Origin: Granulicoccus phenolivorans DSM 17626 = NBRC 107789 = JCM 15570
GTDB taxonomy: Bacteria > Actinomycetota > Actinomycetes > Propionibacteriales > Propionibacteriaceae
DNA: 64,000 bases
Reading direction: 5' to 3'
Assembly (NCBI RefSeq): GCF_000423085.1
Contig: NZ_AUHH01000009.1
Span: 1-64,000 of the forward strand
The notes under the pieces are model-generated. The model was not told the DNA's origin, made no database searches, and saw only the letters and a list, made by a program, of their open reading frames with translations. This document shows, piece by piece, positions 29,218 through 37,186 of this stretch. The position numbers and the translations under genes were made by a program. The stretch's first letter is position 1; every line of letters begins with the position of its first letter.

Positions 29218-29228
29218 GTCACAGGTTT

Positions 29229-29319
29229 GGAGGCGTCGCCTAGTCCGGTCTATGGCGCCCGCCTGCTAAGCGGGTTTGGGACTTAAATCCCATCGCGGGT
29301 TCAAATCCCGCCGCCTCCG
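29229..29319 (+). tRNA. tRNA-Ser (GCT anticodon)
   Basis: A 91-nt type II tRNA. The acceptor stem GGAGGCG pairs with CGCCTCC (29312-29318), and the discriminator is G29319. The anticodon stem is CCCGC/GCGGG around loop CTGCTAA, giving GCT for AGC/AGU serine codons. The long variable arm and GGGTTCAAATCCC T-arm are intact. CCA is not encoded. It lies between glycosyltransferase genes, followed directly by a strong terminator. Confidence 0.96.
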
Positions 29320-29326
29320 CCCTTGT

Positions 29327-29374
29327 CCTGGGCTGCGAGATCGCGCACGCGGTGTCGCAGCCCAGGATTTTTTT
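29327..29374 (+). terminator. Rho-independent terminator after tRNA-Ser
   Basis: A 12-bp perfect stem CCTGGGCTGCGA/TCGCAGCCCAGG with a 16-nt loop is followed by A and seven T (29368-29374). This is the clearest terminator in the window. Confidence 0.93.
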
Positions 29375-29444
29375 GTCGTTCCGTGGTGACTGCCGCTGGA
29401 CCGTGCGGCGTACCAAGCTGAGTGATCCTCGCTAGGGTTCGCCC

Positions 29445-30317
29445 ATGCGCGCACTCGACTGGGCCAGGACCGCGAAGCACCGGGCCTTCATCGTCACCAA
29501 GAAGGCTCGATGGACGATGAGAGATTGGAAGATTCGCGTGGCCGACACCCACTGGGCGGCGCGTTCTCGTGGCGGCACATTCGGGTACCACCCCGAGCAA
29601 TTCGGTGCCACATTCCTGACCCGCCTCCCGGTGCGCGAAGTGACCCAGGAAAGCGCGGTCCCGAATATCCTGTGGGCATTCTGGCTGGGCCCGGCCGAGC
29701 CCAATGCGCGAAGGAATCAAGCGATCGCCAACCTGCGCCGGCAGCCACGGGTGGAGGTGCGGATCGTGACCGATCCGGCCGAGGTCGAACTCCCTGACCA
29801 CCCGTTCCATCCCGCGTTCATCGATTTGAACCCGATGCACAAGTCGGACTATCTGCGGGCCTATGTGATGCATCACCACGGTGGTGCGTACGCCGACATC
29901 AAGCAGCTGGAATGCCCGGTGGCGGATGTCATCGACGAGCTCAACTCCTCGCCGGAACTCTGGCTGGCCGGGTATCGCGAGGTGACCTCTCGCCATGTGC
30001 CGGATCTTCCCCGGGAGCTGGGTTGGTACCTCAAGCACGAGTACCGTCGCGTGATCGGTCCCTCGGGCTTTGTGTTTCGTCCGGGTACCGCCTTCACCGG
30101 GGAATGGGTGCGGGAAATGCACGCCCGGCTGGACTACTTTCGCGAGCCGTTGCGGGAAGCGGGCTGGGGCGAGGGGTCGCCGTATGACAAGCCGCTGCAC
30201 TACCCGATTCGGTGGAGTGAAATATTGGGCGACATTGTGCAGCCGCTGTGTCTGAAGTATCAGGACCGCATTCTGTTCACCGATGCCGTTCGGCCCCTGC
30301 TGCGCGACTACAGATAG
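29445..30317 (+). CDS. DXD-type glycosyltransferase (GT32/capsular polysaccharide synthesis-like)
   Basis: A 290-residue paralogue of the enzyme at 16092. It has VPNILWAFWLGPAEPNARRNQ, then DLNPMHKSDYLRAYVMHHHGGAYADIKQLE (S-D-Y-L-R and the D-I-K metal/sugar motif near 125-150). The C-terminus IRWSEILGDIVQPLCLKYQDRI closely matches the paralogue. The N-terminus AFIVTKKARWTM also parallels it (GFVINKHARRWTT). The ATG follows the tRNA terminator by 70 bp, so it has its own promoter. Acceptor unknown. Confidence 0.86.
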   Translation: MRALDWARTAKHRAFIVTKKARWTMRDWKIRVADTHWAARSRGGTFGYHPEQFGATFLTRLPVREVTQESAVPNILWAFWLGPAEPNARRNQAIANLRRQPRVEVRIVTDPAEVELPDHPFHPAFIDLNPMHKSDYLRAYVMHHHGGAYADIKQLECPVADVIDELNSSPELWLAGYREVTSRHVPDLPRELGWYLKHEYRRVIGPSGFVFRPGTAFTGEWVREMHARLDYFREPLREAGWGEGSPYDKPLHYPIRWSEILGDIVQPLCLKYQDRILFTDAVRPLLRDYR

Positions 30318-30351
30318 CGCGCCGATTTTTGGTTTGGGAGCCGACGCGGGA

Positions 30352-30367
30352 GGATCGGAGCCGATCC
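30352..30367. promoter_or_regulatory. Perfect inverted repeat GGATCGG-AG-CCGATCC
   Basis: A 7-bp inverted repeat with a 2-nt centre, 37 bp before the GTG of the HPr-kinase-like gene. It shares a 14-bp core with 16009-16022 upstream of the other DXD glycosyltransferase. Candidate operator. Confidence 0.5.
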
Positions 30368-30404
30368 CGGAACGGGGTTCCGGACTCTGGGGGGAGAGTA
30401 CGCA

Positions 30405-31454
30405 GTGAGCCAGGATGCGCCACGGGTGAAGATTCTGCGGGAGGTTTTCGAACTGCCCGATCCGGACTGGGCCGACTCCTGGTCGCGCTGCCGGACCGAG
30501 GATCCGGTCACCGCGGAACTGCCGGAGTCCGCCCGGGCGTACTCCTGGACCTCGGCGGCCACGATCGACGCGATCACCGAGGCGGCCGGCGACCTGTTGA
30601 TGTTCCACGCCGCCGGGGTGAGCGATGCCGAGGGCCGAGTGGCGGCCCTGGTCGCGCCCAGCGGAACCGGGAAGAGCACCGCTTCGATCGCGCTGTGCAC
30701 CGACCGGTACGGGTATGTCACCGACGAGACGGTGGCGGTCAATCCGGACGGGAGCGTCCTGCCGTTCCCCAAGCCGATCGCGCTGCACCAGAGCAGCACC
30801 GATTCCCAGGAGTTCAAGGATCACCTCAGCCCCGATGCGCTGGGCCTGCGCCATGCCCCGGCCCGGCTGCGGTTGGCCGGCCTGATCGTGCTGAAACGGC
30901 GGACCGAGCCCGGACCGGTGCAGGTGGAATTGCTGAGCACGGCGTACGGGGTGGGCGCGGTGATCGAGAACATGTCGGCGGTCAGCCAACTCACCGATCC
31001 GCTGGCGCACCTGGTGACCACCATCCAGGCCTGCGGCGGCGTCCACGAGGTCAGCTACAGCGATGCCGCCGACCTGGCCGGGCCGGTGCAGCAGGCACTC
31101 CAGGCGGCTCCGCAGTCGATCGCCTGGGTGCACCATCCGGGGACCGCATCGCCGCAGCCCGATGCGGGCGACCCTGAGGCGGGGAAGTGGCGGCGCAGCG
31201 CGTACGCCGACGCGATCGAGACCGAGGACACGCTGTTGTTGCTGCAGGGCCAGCAGTTCCGGGCGTTGGCCGGGATCGCGGCGACGTTGTGGCTGGCCGC
31301 GGGCGCGCCCCGCACCGAATCCGAACTTGTCACCGCCCTGGTCGAGGCGCACGGTCCGCACCCCGATGCGGCGGAGCTGACCCGCTCGGTGTTGGTCGAA
31401 CTCGTCGCCGCCGGCGTCCTGGAGACGCTGCCCTCCGAAGTGCGGGCATTGTAG
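30405..31454 (+). CDS. HPr-kinase-like P-loop protein with C-terminal PqqD-like domain
   Basis: A 349-residue protein in two parts. Residues about 1-255 resemble HPr kinase/phosphorylase-like proteins: LLMFHAAGV, Walker A VAPSGTGKSTAS (about 82-93), GYVTDETVAV (the catalytic-Asp region of HprK) and PFPKPIALHQ. Residues about 262-349 (WRRSAYADAIETEDTLLLL to LVAAGVLETL) follow the same pattern as the stand-alone PqqD-like protein at 1138-1410. HprK-like kinases with PqqD and NTP_transf_5 partners are known from lasso-peptide tailoring and HPr-rel-A systems; no HPr is needed there. GTG start with GGGGGGAGAG upstream. The phosphorylated target is unknown. Confidence 0.78.
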   Translation: MSQDAPRVKILREVFELPDPDWADSWSRCRTEDPVTAELPESARAYSWTSAATIDAITEAAGDLLMFHAAGVSDAEGRVAALVAPSGTGKSTASIALCTDRYGYVTDETVAVNPDGSVLPFPKPIALHQSSTDSQEFKDHLSPDALGLRHAPARLRLAGLIVLKRRTEPGPVQVELLSTAYGVGAVIENMSAVSQLTDPLAHLVTTIQACGGVHEVSYSDAADLAGPVQQALQAAPQSIAWVHHPGTASPQPDAGDPEAGKWRRSAYADAIETEDTLLLLQGQQFRALAGIAATLWLAAGAPRTESELVTALVEAHGPHPDAAELTRSVLVELVAAGVLETLPSEVRAL

Positions 31455-31535
31455 CGCTCGGTTTGACCTTCGCAGGAAATCCACGAAAACTCTAGGCCCG
31501 GTGCGCCAAGGTGGTGCCCCAGAACAGGAAAGACT

Positions 31536-32315
31536 GTGACACATCCCCTTCACGCTCGCCTGTGGGCAGAGTTTCTCGGAACCTTCTGGCTCGTTTTCGG
31601 CGGCTGCGGCAGTGCGGTACTGGCCGCGACCGTCGTCACCGACTCCCAATTCCCGGCCGGTATCGGCTACCTCGGGGTTGCGCTTGCGTTCGGCCTGACC
31701 GTGCTGACCGGCGCGTACGCCCTGGGCCACATCTCCGGTGGCCATTTCAACCCGGCGGTCACCATCGGCCTGTGGGTCGCCGGTCGCATCGAGGCCAAGG
31801 CCGTCCCCTTCTACATCATCGTGCAGGTGATCGGTGGCATCGCCGCCGGCGGCCTGCTGTACGGCATCGCCAGTGGCAAGTCCGGCTTCAAGATCGACGC
31901 CGGCAGCCCGGGCGCATTCGCGACCAACGGATACGGTGACCTGTCCCCGCACGGCTACTCGCTGGTCTCGGCGCTGCTGATCGAGATCGTGCTGACCGCG
32001 GTGTTCATCTGGGTCATCCTCGGTGCCACTGACAAGCGGGCCCCGCAGGGCTTCGGTCCGATCGCGATCGGCCTGGCGCTGACCCTGATCCACCTGATCT
32101 CGATCCCGGTCACCAACACCTCGGTCAACCCGGCCCGTTCGCTGGGTGTGGCGGTCTACAACCCGGCCGCGCTGGGCCAGGTGTGGCTGTTCTGGGTCGC
32201 CCCGATCGTGGGCGCCCTGATCGCCGGTGTGACCTATTCGATCCTGACCGCCGAGAAGCGGATGGACCCGGCGCAGATCGAGGACACCCAGGAAGCCCTT
32301 ACCCCGGTCTCCTGA
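31536..32315 (+). CDS. aqpZ: Aquaporin (AqpZ-like water channel)
   Basis: A 259-residue MIP-family channel with six membrane helices and both pore motifs, HFNPAVT (near residue 70) and VNPARSLG (near 195), plus the N-terminal [21 protein letters not shown] signature of AqpZ. It carries a short charged C-terminal tail. GTG start. A TTGACC hexamer at 31463-31468 may be part of its promoter, but no good -10 follows. It is followed after one base by a VanZ-like gene, probably co-transcribed. Confidence 0.94.
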   Translation: MTHPLHARLWAEFLGTFWLVFGGCGSAVLAATVVTDSQFPAGIGYLGVALAFGLTVLTGAYALGHISGGHFNPAVTIGLWVAGRIEAKAVPFYIIVQVIGGIAAGGLLYGIASGKSGFKIDAGSPGAFATNGYGDLSPHGYSLVSALLIEIVLTAVFIWVILGATDKRAPQGFGPIAIGLALTLIHLISIPVTNTSVNPARSLGVAVYNPAALGQVWLFWVAPIVGALIAGVTYSILTAEKRMDPAQIEDTQEALTPVS

Positions 32316-32316
32316 C

Positions 32317-32730
32317 ATGTCGCGAAGCCGACGGATCGCGGCGGCGCTGGGGCTGGTCTCCGGCGCCGCCGTTGCGTTCGTCCTGCTGTTTCCCGACGGC
32401 TGGGCGATCAACCGGTTCTATGTGAGCGTCTACCTGATCGGGCTGCACACGTTCGGGATCCCGCCCTCGGTGACGCCGGAGTGGTACGCCGCACTCGGGA
32501 ATCTGCTGCTGTTCATCCCGCTGACCGCGTGTGCGGCGATCGTGTGGCCGAAGGTCCGCTGGTGGATCTGGCCGGTCGGGGTGCTGGTGCTGAGTGGCAC
32601 GTTCGAAGTGGTGCAGTCCTTCATCGGGCGGGAACCGTCGCTGGGTGATGTGGCGCTGAACACCGGTGGGGCACTGGTCGGGGCCGCGGTGGTCGGGATT
32701 CGCCGGGCCCGGCGTACCAGCGAGGGGTGA
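32317..32730 (+). CDS. VanZ-like family membrane protein
   Basis: A 137-residue protein with about four hydrophobic segments and the VanZ-type features LGNLLLFIPLTACA and SGTFEVVQSFIGREPSLGDVALNTGGALVGAA. The conserved acidic E-V-x-Q and N-T-x-G motifs of the VanZ/phosphotransbutyrylase-like family are present. Family function is poorly defined (teicoplanin resistance in one member). The ATG follows the aquaporin stop by one base. Beyond it begins a repeat-rich region. Confidence 0.88.
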   Translation: MSRSRRIAAALGLVSGAAVAFVLLFPDGWAINRFYVSVYLIGLHTFGIPPSVTPEWYAALGNLLLFIPLTACAAIVWPKVRWWIWPVGVLVLSGTFEVVQSFIGREPSLGDVALNTGGALVGAAVVGIRRARRTSEG

Positions 32731-32754
32731 GGGTGGCCCGGCAGGGGTTTGTGC

Positions 32755-32945
32755 CGGGGGAGCGAGGGGTTGTGCCCAAGCAGCGAAGGGTGTTGTCCAG
32801 GTAGCGAAGGCCGGTGTCGGGGTGGCGAAGGGTGGTGTCCGGGTGGCGAAGGAACGTGACCAGCAGCGAGGGTTCGGCCCGGGCAGCGAGTACTGGTGAC
32901 CTCGCTCGGTGAGGTTTTGCTTCGCTGTTCAACCGCTGGCCGGGG
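32755..32945. repeat. Array of AGCGARGG motifs
   Basis: Between the VanZ-like stop and the 26-bp array the DNA repeats (A/G)GCGA(A/G)GG about every 18-22 bp, separated by G/T-rich GTGTCCGGGTG-like spacers. It then switches to the reverse form CTCGCT/CTTCGCT near 32901-32935. No gene is supported in the roughly 315 bp before 33046. The same motif recurs at 34154-35160 on the far side of the AbiEi-like gene. Confidence 0.7.
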
Positions 32946-32967
32946 GGCTCCGACCTTGGTGGAATCC

Positions 32968-33063
32968 TCAGCCGGCCGAGCGTCCCGAACTTCTCAGCCG
33001 GCCCGGCGTCCCGAACTTCTCAGCCGGCCCGGCGTCCCGAACTCCTCAACCGGCCCGGCGTCC
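32968..33063. repeat. 26-bp tandem repeat at the 3' end of the AbiEi-like gene
   Basis: Units at 32968-32993, 32994-33019 and 33020-33045, with a partial fourth at 33046-33063 (plus-strand core GCCGGCCCGGCGTCCCGAAC). The fourth unit contains the stop codon and last codons of the gene at 33046-34002, so the array seems to have grown from the gene's 3' end. Confidence 0.9.
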
Positions 33064-34002
33064 GGAGGTCCGTTGGAATGCCTGCTGCAGCCGAGCGCGC
33101 AGACGCCCCAGATCGGCCAGGTCGGTATGAATGAAGCGGACCATGTCCCAGCCCAGTTCGCGGATCCGGTCCTCGCGTCGTTTCTCGTCCCACAGGGCTG
33201 AGCCGGCGCCGTCCCCGCGATACTTGACCATCCCGTCGTACTCGCCCACCAACGGAAGCCCGGGCCAGCGGAAGTCGGTCCGCGCGACGAACTCACCCTC
33301 GGCGTTCGTGATCTCGAACTGCAGCTCCGGGATCGGCAGCCCGGCCAACTCGAACGCGGCCCGGCAGCGGGACTCGCCCGGCGACTCCGCCCGCGAGTCG
33401 GCGAACAGGACCGCCCGTCGAGCGGCGGCGTTGCCGCTTTGTCGGTGGGCCAGCTGCGCCAGGAGGGTGGACCGCAACAGGTCCGGGGACGGTGCCGCAT
33501 GCAGGGCGGCATCGACGACCGGTACCGCGTCGGCGAAAGGCAGCGTCCGCGCCACATCGATGACGGTACGCGGCAACGACGTGGCCGGGATTCCTCCGAT
33601 CTCGACGATGTCGGAGGCCGGCAGGGCTGCCCGGCGCAGTTGCCGCGTACTGGTGCAGGTGCCCTGACCCGACCCCGGACGCAGCATGCTCACCTTCCCG
33701 AGGATGCGGTTCGGCATCGGGAGTCCGTGCAGAATCGCCGCGCTGTGGTGGCTGGCCACGGTACCGGGGGCGAAGGGAAGGGCGGCGCGGAGGAGGTAGC
33801 GGTGCCGGAGTTCGGCCTCGCCGTCGGGCCATTGCGGGATCGGAAGGGTGTCGCTGGGACGGGCCCGGCGATAGCGGCCCCGGCGCAGCCGGACGAGGGT
33901 TCCCTTGGCGACCGCCCGGCGGATCGCGGCATGGGTGTAGCCCCGGGTGAAGAGGTCCTGGGTTGTCAGTATCTGCTGGTCCACACCCCCAGCAGACCGC
34001 AT
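33046..34002 (-). CDS. AbiEi-like N-terminal domain with DUF559/Vsr-like C-terminal domain
   Basis: A 318-residue protein common in Actinobacteria as an 'AbiEi antitoxin domain' protein. The N-terminus has a winged-helix-like LTTQDLFTRGYTHAAIRRAVAKGTLVRLRRGRY. The middle has SHHSAAILHGLPMP and TSLPRTVIDVARTLPF, matching AbiEi_4-type proteins. The C-terminus (about 225-318) looks like a DUF559/very-short-patch-repair-like fold: RTDFRWPGLPLVGEYDGMVKY, EKRREDRIRELGWDMVRF. The D...E.DG.xKY residues fit a nuclease core. No AbiEii-type toxin gene is adjacent, so an antitoxin role is doubtful. ATG 34002 is preferred over a longer Pro-rich extension. Repeats flank it on both sides. Confidence 0.75.
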   Translation of the reverse strand: MRSAGGVDQQILTTQDLFTRGYTHAAIRRAVAKGTLVRLRRGRYRRARPSDTLPIPQWPDGEAELRHRYLLRAALPFAPGTVASHHSAAILHGLPMPNRILGKVSMLRPGSGQGTCTSTRQLRRAALPASDIVEIGGIPATSLPRTVIDVARTLPFADAVPVVDAALHAAPSPDLLRSTLLAQLAHRQSGNAAARRAVLFADSRAESPGESRCRAAFELAGLPIPELQFEITNAEGEFVARTDFRWPGLPLVGEYDGMVKYRGDGAGSALWDEKRREDRIRELGWDMVRFIHTDLADLGRLRARLQQAFQRTSGRRAG

Positions 34003-34153
34003 CGGGGCCTCGGTGCGTAGGTCCGGAGCGGGGTTGTCCACAGGGAAACTTCTTTCGTGCCGGGTTTGTGACGGTGGAGGCGAGTGTGGGTGGTGTTCTG
34101 GGGGGCGGGGTGTGGGTTTGGGGGCTCGGGCTGAGGGGGCTCGGGCTGAGGGC

Positions 34154-35107
34154 GGCAAGCAGCGAAGGAAGGTCTCCGGGAGCGAGGCCAGCAGTCTTCG
34201 CTGTTCGGGGTGGGGCTTCGCTGCTCGGAAGTCGGCCTCGCTGGTCCGGCGGTCTGGCTCGCTGCGTGGGTGCTCGGGCTCGCTGCCTGTCGGGTGGGGC
34301 TTCGCTGCTCGGAAGTCGGGTTCGCTGGTCTGGGGGGTGTCGCTCGCTGCGTGGGTGATCGGGCTCGCTGCGTGAGTGCTCAGGCTCGCTGCTCGGGGAG
34401 TGGGGATCGCGCCTGCGGGGGTGGGCTCGCCCGACGGAAGCGGGGCCTCGCTGCCTGCGGCTGGGGGCCCGCGAGGGCTGGCGTCGGACCGCTGACCGCC
34501 GCCTGGCCTCGCTGGTACGTCGTCACGGGGACTCGCCCGCGGGCCGCCACCGGTAGCTGGGCCTGCGTGGGATGCCGGGTGGCATGCAGCGAAGGAAGGT
34601 CTCCGGGAGCGAGGTCAGCAGCCTTCGCTGTCTGGGGTGGGGCTTCGCTGTTCGGAAGTCGGCCTCGCTGGTCTGGGGGTGTGGCTCGCTGCGTGGGTGC
34701 TCGGGCTCGCTGGTCCGGCGGTGTGGCTCGCTGCTTGGGCACTCCTGCTCGCTGCGTGGGTGCTCAGGCTCGCTGCTCGGGGAGTGGGGATCGCGCCTGC
34801 GGGGGTGGGCTCGCCCGATGGAAGCGGAGCCTCGCTGCCTCTGGCTGGGGCCCGCGAGGGCTGGCGCCGGATCGCCGACTGTCGCTGTTCGGCCGCCTGG
34901 CCTCGCTGGTACGTCGCCATCGGGACTCGCCCGCGGGCCGCCACCGGTGACTGGGCATGCGTGGGATGCCGGGTGGCAAGCAGCGAAGGAAGGTCTCCGG
35001 GAGCGAGGTCAGCAGCCTTCGCTGTCCGGGGTGGGGCTTCGCTGCTCGGAAGTCGGGCTCGCTGGTCCGGCGGTCTGGCTCGCTGCGTGGGTGCTCGGGC
35101 TCGCCCG
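34154..35107. repeat. Three long direct repeats (about 400 bp each)
   Basis: Units begin at the GCAGCGAAGGAAGGTCTCCG anchor near 34154, 34581 and 34975 (spacings 427 and 394 bp). Copies 1 and 2 are near-complete and highly similar over their length; copy 3 stops near 35107. Inside each, CTCGCTG- and TTCGCTG-headed blocks of about 20 bp repeat. Long open frames here arise only from the lack of stops. I see no gene between 34003 and 35230. Confidence 0.88.
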
Positions 35108-35157
35108 ACGGAAACCAAGCCTCGCCGGAACGCCACGAACCCTCGCTCGGACGCAAC

Positions 35158-35184
35158 GAGGCCCCCGGGAATCCCGGGGGCCTC
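35158..35184. terminator. Hairpin downstream of pckG
   Basis: GAGGCCCCCGGGA/TCCCGGGGGCCTC with a one-base loop, 46 bp beyond the pckG stop. It is very stable but has no T-tract on either side, so it may be an actinobacterial tail-less terminator. Confidence 0.6.
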
Positions 35185-35230
35185 GTACCAGGCCGCTGAT
35201 CAGCGCCAACGGCCAATGATCACCAACGAA

Positions 35231-37039
35231 TCACGCCTCGACGGACTGCTTCAGCTTCGCCAACTCGTCCTTGACCGGCTGCGGGATGGTCTCCAGCTTG
35301 TCGAACCACTCCTCGATCAGCGGAACCTCGGCGCGCCACTCCTCCTTGTCGACCTTGACCGCCGCATCGAGGTCGGCCTGGGTGATGTCCAGACCCTCCA
35401 CATCCAGCGAACCCGGGGCCGGAACCAGACCGGCCGGGGTGTCGACGGCCTCGGACTTGCCCTCGAGGCGCTCCACGATCCACTTCAGCACGCGGCTGTT
35501 GTCGCCGAAGCCCGGCCACAGGAACTTGCCGTCGGCGCTCTTGCGGAACCAGTTCACGAAGAAGATGGCCGGCATCTTGTCCCCGCCCTTGGCACCCATG
35601 TCCAGCCAGTGCTGGGTGTAGTCACCGGCGTTGTAGCCCATGAACGGCAGCATCGCGAACGGGTCGCGGCGTACGACACCGACCGCACCGGCGGCGGCGG
35701 CGGTGGTCTCCGACGCACAGGTCGAACCCATGAACACCCCGTGCTGCCAGTCGCGCGCCTGCGCCACCAGCGGGACGGTGGTCGCCCGACGGCCACCGAA
35801 CAGGATCACGTCGACCGGTACGCCGTTGGGGGAGTGGAACTCCTCGGCCAGGGTCGGGCACTGGGCGATCGGGGTGGTGAACCGGCTGTTCGGGTGTGCG
35901 GCCTTGGTGCCGTCCTCGGAGGTCCAGGAGTTGCCCTGCCAGTCGGTCAGGTGCTGCGGCTTGACCTCGGTCATGCCCTCCCACCAGACGTCCCCGTGAT
36001 CGGTCAGCGCCACGTTGGTGAACAGCGAGTTGCCACGCTCGATGGTGCGCATCGCATTCGGGTTGGTGCCATAGCCGGTGCCCGGCGCGACGCCGAAGAA
36101 GCCGTTCTCCGGGTTCACCGCGTACAGGCGACCGTCGGGCCCGAACCGCATCCAGGCGATGTCGTCACCGATGGTCTCGGCCTTCCAGCCCGGCAGGGTC
36201 GGCTCGATCATGGCCAGGTTGGTCTTGCCACAGGCCGACGGGAACGCGCCGGCGATGGTGTAGCTCTTGCCCTCCGGCGAGGTCAGCTTGAGGATCAGCA
36301 TGTGCTCGGCCATCCAGCCCTCGTCGCGGGCGATCACCGAGGCGATCCGCAGCGCGTAGCACTTCTTGCCCAGCAGCGCGTTGCCGCCGTACCCCGACCC
36401 GTAGGACCAGATCTCGCGGGTCTCGGGGAAGTGGGAGATGTACTTGGTCTCGTTGCACGGCCACGGGACGTCTTCCTCGCCCTCGGCCAGCGGAGCGCCG
36501 ACCGAGTGCAGGCACTTCACGAAGGGCTTGTCGGTGCCCATCGCCTCCAGCGCCTCGGTGCCCATCCGGGTCATGATCTTCATCGAGATGACCACGTACT
36601 CCGAGTCGGTCAGCTCGACCCCGAACTTCGGATCGTCGGCGTCCACATGGCCCATGCAGAAGGGCACCACGAACATGGTGCGGCCCTTCATGCAGCCGTC
36701 GTAGAGCTTCGACATGGTCTGCTTCATCTCCGCCGGGGCGGCCCAGTTGTTGGTCGGGCCGGCAGCTTGCTTGGTCTCGGAGCAGATGAAGGTGCGATCC
36801 TCGACCCGGGCGACATCGGCCGGGTCACTGCGGAAGTAGAACGAGTTCTCCTTGGCCTCCGAATTGAGCCGCGTCGCGACCCCGCGTTCCACCAGATGGT
36901 CGGTGAGCTCGGTCCATTCGGCGTCCGACCCGTCGCACCAGCGGATGGCGTCGGGCTTGGTCAGCGCCGCGATCTCCTCCACCCAGGCGAGCAGCTCTTG
37001 GTGCTTGGTTGGGATTTTCTGACCTTCGATGGCAGTCAC
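35231..37039 (-). CDS. pckG: Phosphoenolpyruvate carboxykinase (GTP)
   Basis: A 602-residue cytoplasmic enzyme converting oxaloacetate and GTP to PEP, CO2 and GDP. Length and motifs fit the GTP class: NWAAPAEMK, the PEPCK P-loop [14 protein letters not shown] with the reactive Cys, [31 protein letters not shown], and [15 protein letters not shown] start, AGGAG nine bases upstream. It is a single gene with a 147-bp upstream gap and a tail-less hairpin downstream. A 1,685-codon frame on the other strand is its antisense shadow. Confidence 0.97.
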   Translation of the reverse strand: MTAIEGQKIPTKHQELLAWVEEIAALTKPDAIRWCDGSDAEWTELTDHLVERGVATRLNSEAKENSFYFRSDPADVARVEDRTFICSETKQAAGPTNNWAAPAEMKQTMSKLYDGCMKGRTMFVVPFCMGHVDADDPKFGVELTDSEYVVISMKIMTRMGTEALEAMGTDKPFVKCLHSVGAPLAEGEEDVPWPCNETKYISHFPETREIWSYGSGYGGNALLGKKCYALRIASVIARDEGWMAEHMLILKLTSPEGKSYTIAGAFPSACGKTNLAMIEPTLPGWKAETIGDDIAWMRFGPDGRLYAVNPENGFFGVAPGTGYGTNPNAMRTIERGNSLFTNVALTDHGDVWWEGMTEVKPQHLTDWQGNSWTSEDGTKAAHPNSRFTTPIAQCPTLAEEFHSPNGVPVDVILFGGRRATTVPLVAQARDWQHGVFMGSTCASETTAAAAGAVGVVRRDPFAMLPFMGYNAGDYTQHWLDMGAKGGDKMPAIFFVNWFRKSADGKFLWPGFGDNSRVLKWIVERLEGKSEAVDTPAGLVPAPGSLDVEGLDITQADLDAAVKVDKEEWRAEVPLIEEWFDKLETIPQPVKDELAKLKQSVEA

Positions 37040-37186
37040 TTCGTCGTACTCCTGCGGTTAGCGGTCCATGGCAACTCTTGGCCACATTATCCCTGTCCCC
37101 CTGCCGGTTCGGTACGGTGTGAGGCCCCCAGTGGTGTGAGTCTGCTCACCCGGCCCGCCCGGATCGACCGGAATCCGCCCGCGGAG

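Noticed and set aside
29229-30405. A prophage or integrative element at tRNA-Ser
   Set aside because: No integrase, no duplicated tRNA 3' end and no phage genes are seen within the window.
29301-32411. A minus-strand 1,036-codon frame
   Set aside because: It is antisense to the DXD transferase, HPr-kinase-like and aquaporin genes. Low-complexity His/Gln/Arg/Gly composition typical of a shadow frame.
33046-34002. A complete AbiE toxin-antitoxin pair
   Set aside because: Only the AbiEi-like part is present, fused to a DUF559-like domain. No AbiEii nucleotidyltransferase is adjacent; the nucleotidyltransferase at 1403 is a different family far away.
34003-35230. Possible repetitive surface-protein gene in the long direct repeats
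   Set aside because: The unit spacing (427 and 394 bp) is not constant in frame, there is no signal peptide or consistent reading frame, and motifs occur in both orientations.
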